A DNA stretch of 8,871 nt, taken from positions 1-8,871 of the forward strand of contig PIVH01000057.1 of NCBI GenBank assembly GCA_003354225.1, written 5' to 3'. The notes under the pieces were generated by a model. That model did not search any database. It was not told where the DNA came from and worked only from the letters and a program-made list of their open reading frames with translations. The position numbers were made by a program, and so were the translations under genes. Positions within the stretch are counted from its first letter, which is position 1. The number at the start of each line of letters is the position of its first letter. This stretch comes from Globobulimina sp. (lineage: Eukaryota > Foraminifera > Rotaliida). Positions 7,801 through 8,871 of the stretch are shown in pieces.

Positions 7801-8479
7801 AAATATTCCCCTACCAACTACCATACGAAACATAGTTGACGAAATATGGCTAGTAAAATATAAAAATATGGTTCAAAACTCAACTACATTGAAATACTAC
7901 AGAACTAAAACAATACCTAAAACAAACTATAAACTAAATCTAAAAGCAGGGGCGGAATATTGGTTAAAAGCTAAATGTGGATCATTATTTCTAAATGAAA
8001 GAAGCAATACTATATGTTCTAGATGTAATATGAACGAAATCGAAACCCTAGAACATCTACTATGGATATGTCCCGACAATTACAATAATACTACAAACTC
8101 AGAAGCCTTACTAAATTTATGGGGAATGTTACCACAAAGCTTGGAAGGCGAAATCAAACCAACATATATTCCAAAATCAAATAATAAATTTATTGAAAAT
8201 TCAATATTATGGCTACTAGATGACGATATACACGGACACATTCTCAACATGACTGGAAACATAATCAAGACCCTATATAAAAATAGACCAGAAATAAAAA
8301 AATATGAAGTACTACATAACAATAACGATATACTTATTCATATTGACGACATAATCAATCAAGTTATAAACAATCACAACACGAATCAAAATCAAGATGA
8401 TGGTGGTGGACCTCAACAATATGATTCAACTGATAGACGAAACCAAGATGTTCCCGATAACAGAGAAGGAATAACCTGA
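4802..8479 (+). CDS. ORF2: APE endonuclease-reverse transcriptase of the LINE
   Basis: This 1225-residue protein is intact. The APE-type endonuclease (about residues 40-290) nicks target DNA: Asn47/48 in the first strand, Glu75 in CVET, GDFNGH at 186-191, Asp250 in ILDLVF, and the catalytic Asp278-His279 in GCDH. A Lys/Arg-rich helical linker follows (about 350-450). The reverse transcriptase (about 510-840) shows NYR, QHGF-like IQHGFRS, LLDICKAYDRV with Asp655, LRQGCTMSP and FADD with Asp759-Asp760; these three Asp are the expected metal ligands. A YLG motif and thumb follow. The C-terminus has C1072-x2-C1075-x9-H1085-x4-C1090, the finger seen in many LINE ORF2s, then a Gly/Asn/Gln/Asp-rich tail. 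No RNase H domain is visible. The first in-frame ATG is at 4802 (A at -3), but the frame is open upstream to 4718, so a fused start by frameshift is possible. The protein would act on the element RNP at nuclear target DNA. Confidence 0.95.
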   Translation: MPNFTMPNQYQSTQKRYQNGVQTHHHLKSENQERNNIIYKPISVLYNNICSIKNKIDIIINNINCLSPDIICCVETRCKSPLDIQNFDNYIGFHKLQIDNYAGGISIWGKQNIKPTKLDIDGATDSVSNLYNWVLCQNNGPTAICAVYFKNQSFDDAITINTELYQRLNNHIDWCIFNKYEIIMVGDFNGHIGNDTHGIKGNHEAINSNGTIIRNFIKSCDLYLGNNDDNTIGKWTWGVRKLNTKPQILDLVFHSKLSKIKEMHIDENNCELGTGGCDHCFIHTTFDIYQHNSNKSIEQNYNKNKWQINDDTDWTSYKNDLKTITEETNDTNISIETILTNMKKAGENTIGYRKPNRKKRMSNKAKKIQSNITETRRKIRHKDGDIQDNLKLLFKYIQEQRELRMKNEMTRIEKAHNKWLKNPKRKFHQLYDTMKTLNRGIQEPVTLINDKKEPITNPDDINLHLTNFWDNIFTLGFWPNANDKIKRVGLENIITGTDRLEMDNDITIKELNDAIKRLKNGTSAGTTNIPSEFIKNWPEETKAMTLTLFNKWYNTSFFPDIGKTQEVTLLHKKGSKSDIKNYRTLCLGCNLCKVYLTILTKRLETITEKKNILGYIQHGFRSNKRIEDCILVIQHAIKLAKQLPISHGAAIALLDICKAYDRVWREGLWRKLRDYGFPDKLIRAIESSYHNPGAIIQFQDQKTQRLSMNVGLRQGCTMSPILWNLYIADLGREVERSNLGITIGTSENHKNISGIFFADDMLLFGSSDYNMTKLLQIVGNYAQKWKIEFSGPKSLIIPIRREIDINRQWKLGKMSISEDEEKTIFIKEEKEAKYLGITLSKHRTDILSKHKINLTDKTKKEAGRCYKPATATARPITYGAKIWSTYIKPKILHGIAAIPFSDNTFTGIDIQQREFIRMIAKLPRHTQQAALYGETELIPMLMEAEKRTINYFNHIQKLDDNNIVKLVVLEQLQIYHENPNTITWVQHAIKCCEKYNINYSNIPLPTTIRNIVDEIWLVKYKNMVQNSTTLKYYRTKTIPKTNYKLNLKAGAEYWLKAKCGSLFLNERSNTICSRCNMNEIETLEHLLWICPDNYNNTTNSEALLNLWGMLPQSLEGEIKPTYIPKSNNKFIENSILWLLDDDIHGHILNMTGNIIKTLYKNRPEIKKYEVLHNNNDILIHIDDIINQVINNHNTNQNQDDGGGPQQYDSTDRRNQDVPDNREGIT

Positions 8480-8584
8480 AAAGAAGAAAAGAAAAGAAGA
8501 TGATATATTAATGTGCCAATAATTGTGATAACTATATCATGTGTATTTAGCTATACTTATTTTATAAGTGCTAACCCAAGTAAA
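8480..8584 (+). other. 3' untranslated region of the LINE with purine tract
   Basis: Immediately after the ORF2 stop a 23-base run of only A and G (8478-8500) is followed by AT-rich sequence to about 8570. No AATAAA signal, poly(A) tail or simple tail repeat was found. A short 3' UTR of about 100 bases would be consistent with a compact LINE. The point where the element ends is not visible directly. Confidence 0.45.
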
Positions 8585-8871
8585 ATTGCCGTCCCCAAAA
8601 TTGGGGATTTGTTCGACGAAATCCTCACACACGAATTCAAGGAACCGAATATGACCCTAATTATGACCCCATTACCCTACAACGACAACGAGATCGACAA
8701 ACCAGAGAGTACACTAATAATTATCGTGTTCCACCTCATGGATATGTTCGCACCTCCGGACCTATTAATCAACACCGTCATTCGCATCAAATCACTGCTC
8801 ATCTTCCCCCAGGTGTGCATATTCGATTCGGACAGGGATATCAATTTATCAGTGTTGCAAACATATTCATT
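8584..8871 (+). CDS. Open frame without ATG, possible flanking gene fragment or exon
   Basis: From 8584 to the right edge one frame is open for 96 codons, with a TAA just upstream at 8581 and no ATG. The translation is rich in Arg, Gln, His, Tyr and Pro, includes a Y-D-P-N-Y-D-P repeat and matches no family I recognise. Third positions lean toward A/T, as expected for coding DNA in an AT-rich genome. However, a second + frame (open from 8504) and part of the - strand are also stop-free here, so openness alone is weak evidence. G+C is about 45% against about a third in the element, which suggests different ancestry: host DNA beyond the insertion, another repeat, or a broken gene. Confidence 0.28.
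8592..8607. repeat. Short inverted repeat TCCCC/GGGGA
   Basis: TCCCC and GGGGA flank the bases AAAATT, allowing a five-pair GC-rich hairpin with a six-base loop in RNA. It sits at the composition change near the presumed 3' end of the element. Some LINE reverse transcriptases recognise a 3' hairpin of their RNA, but whether this hairpin lies inside the element is uncertain. It may be chance. Confidence 0.3.

Larger units (their letters stand above)
2..8580 (+). mobile_element. Non-LTR (LINE) retrotransposon, 5' truncated by the window edge
   Basis: Three consecutive same-strand reading frames fill this span: a large ORF1, an SGNH esterase-like ORF and an endonuclease/reverse transcriptase ORF2. 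No LTRs, integrase, protease or RNase H were seen, which fits target-primed non-LTR elements. An esterase domain next to ORF1 is known from CR1/L2-type LINEs, so a CR1-like affinity is plausible, but RT phylogeny is needed. The 5' end lies outside the window. The 3' end is placed near 8580 only because base composition and codon style change there; no poly(A) tail, short tail repeat or target-site duplication could be recognised. ORF1 and ORF2 are uninterrupted while the middle ORF has one stop, so the copy looks young. The right boundary may be wrong by tens of bases. Confidence 0.88.

Noticed and set aside
8568-8580. GCTAAC followed by CAAG, resembling a fungal branch point and 3' splice site
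   Set aside because: A TAA follows directly in the most gene-like frame, no 5' splice site was tied to it, and the motif is short enough to occur by chance.
8480-8871. Poly(A) tail, LTR or target-site duplication
   Set aside because: No A run, terminal direct repeat or duplicated flank is visible, and the 5' end of the element is outside the window, so a duplication cannot be tested.
1-8871. tRNA, rRNA, CRISPR or bacterial operon signals
   Set aside because: No cloverleaf with conserved T-arm, no regular spacer array and no Shine-Dalgarno pattern were seen. The LINE content and the eukaryotic start contexts argue against a prokaryote.

Overview
The window is almost entirely one non-LTR (LINE-type) retrotransposon on the + strand, in an AT-rich eukaryotic genome (about one third G+C in hand-counted lines). 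The evidence is an intact 1225-residue ORF2 with an APE-type endonuclease, a reverse transcriptase carrying an FADD box and a C-terminal C-x2-C-x9-H-x4-C finger. Nothing looks bacterial: there is no Shine-Dalgarno pattern, no operon of unrelated genes, and the element is autonomous. The host cannot be fixed from the sequence. AT-rich fungi with large LINE loads (for example Glomeromycotina) are a guess from coding style only; an AT-rich invertebrate or protist is not excluded.

Layout. (1) 2-3874: ORF1, open at the left edge, so its start lies outside the window. It has an N-terminal field of degenerate TNT repeats, basic and disordered segments, a coiled coil, an unrecognised compact domain and an Arg/Asp/Lys/Glu repeat tail. 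(2) 3885-4745: a small middle ORF that reads as an SGNH (GDSL-like) esterase fold with an N-terminal CxxC. It is cut by one in-frame TGA at 4326-4328, and the same frame continues to a TAG at 4743. (3) 4728-4801: a G-rich junction where a G GGG GGA heptamer directly precedes that TAG, while the ORF2 frame is already open. (4) 4802-8479: ORF2. (5) 8480-about 8584: short 3' untranslated region with a purine tract. (6) about 8585-8871: sequence of clearly higher G+C (about 45%), probably flanking DNA or another repeat, with a 96-codon open frame lacking ATG and running off the right edge.

How the parts would work together (family knowledge plus inference): ORF1 would bind element RNA and form the RNP, with the coiled coil allowing multimerisation. 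The esterase-like protein parallels the esterase domain found inside ORF1 of CR1/L2-type LINEs, but here it sits in its own reading frame. ORF2 would nick target DNA and reverse transcribe the RNA. Two features stand out beyond the gene content. The first is the split ORF1 / SGNH / ORF2 arrangement with a possible -1 frameshift signal. The second is a strongly strand-biased excess of the hexamer CGATAT (about 49 copies against about 8 of its complement by hand count), spread from 947 to 8326 in all three codon phases.
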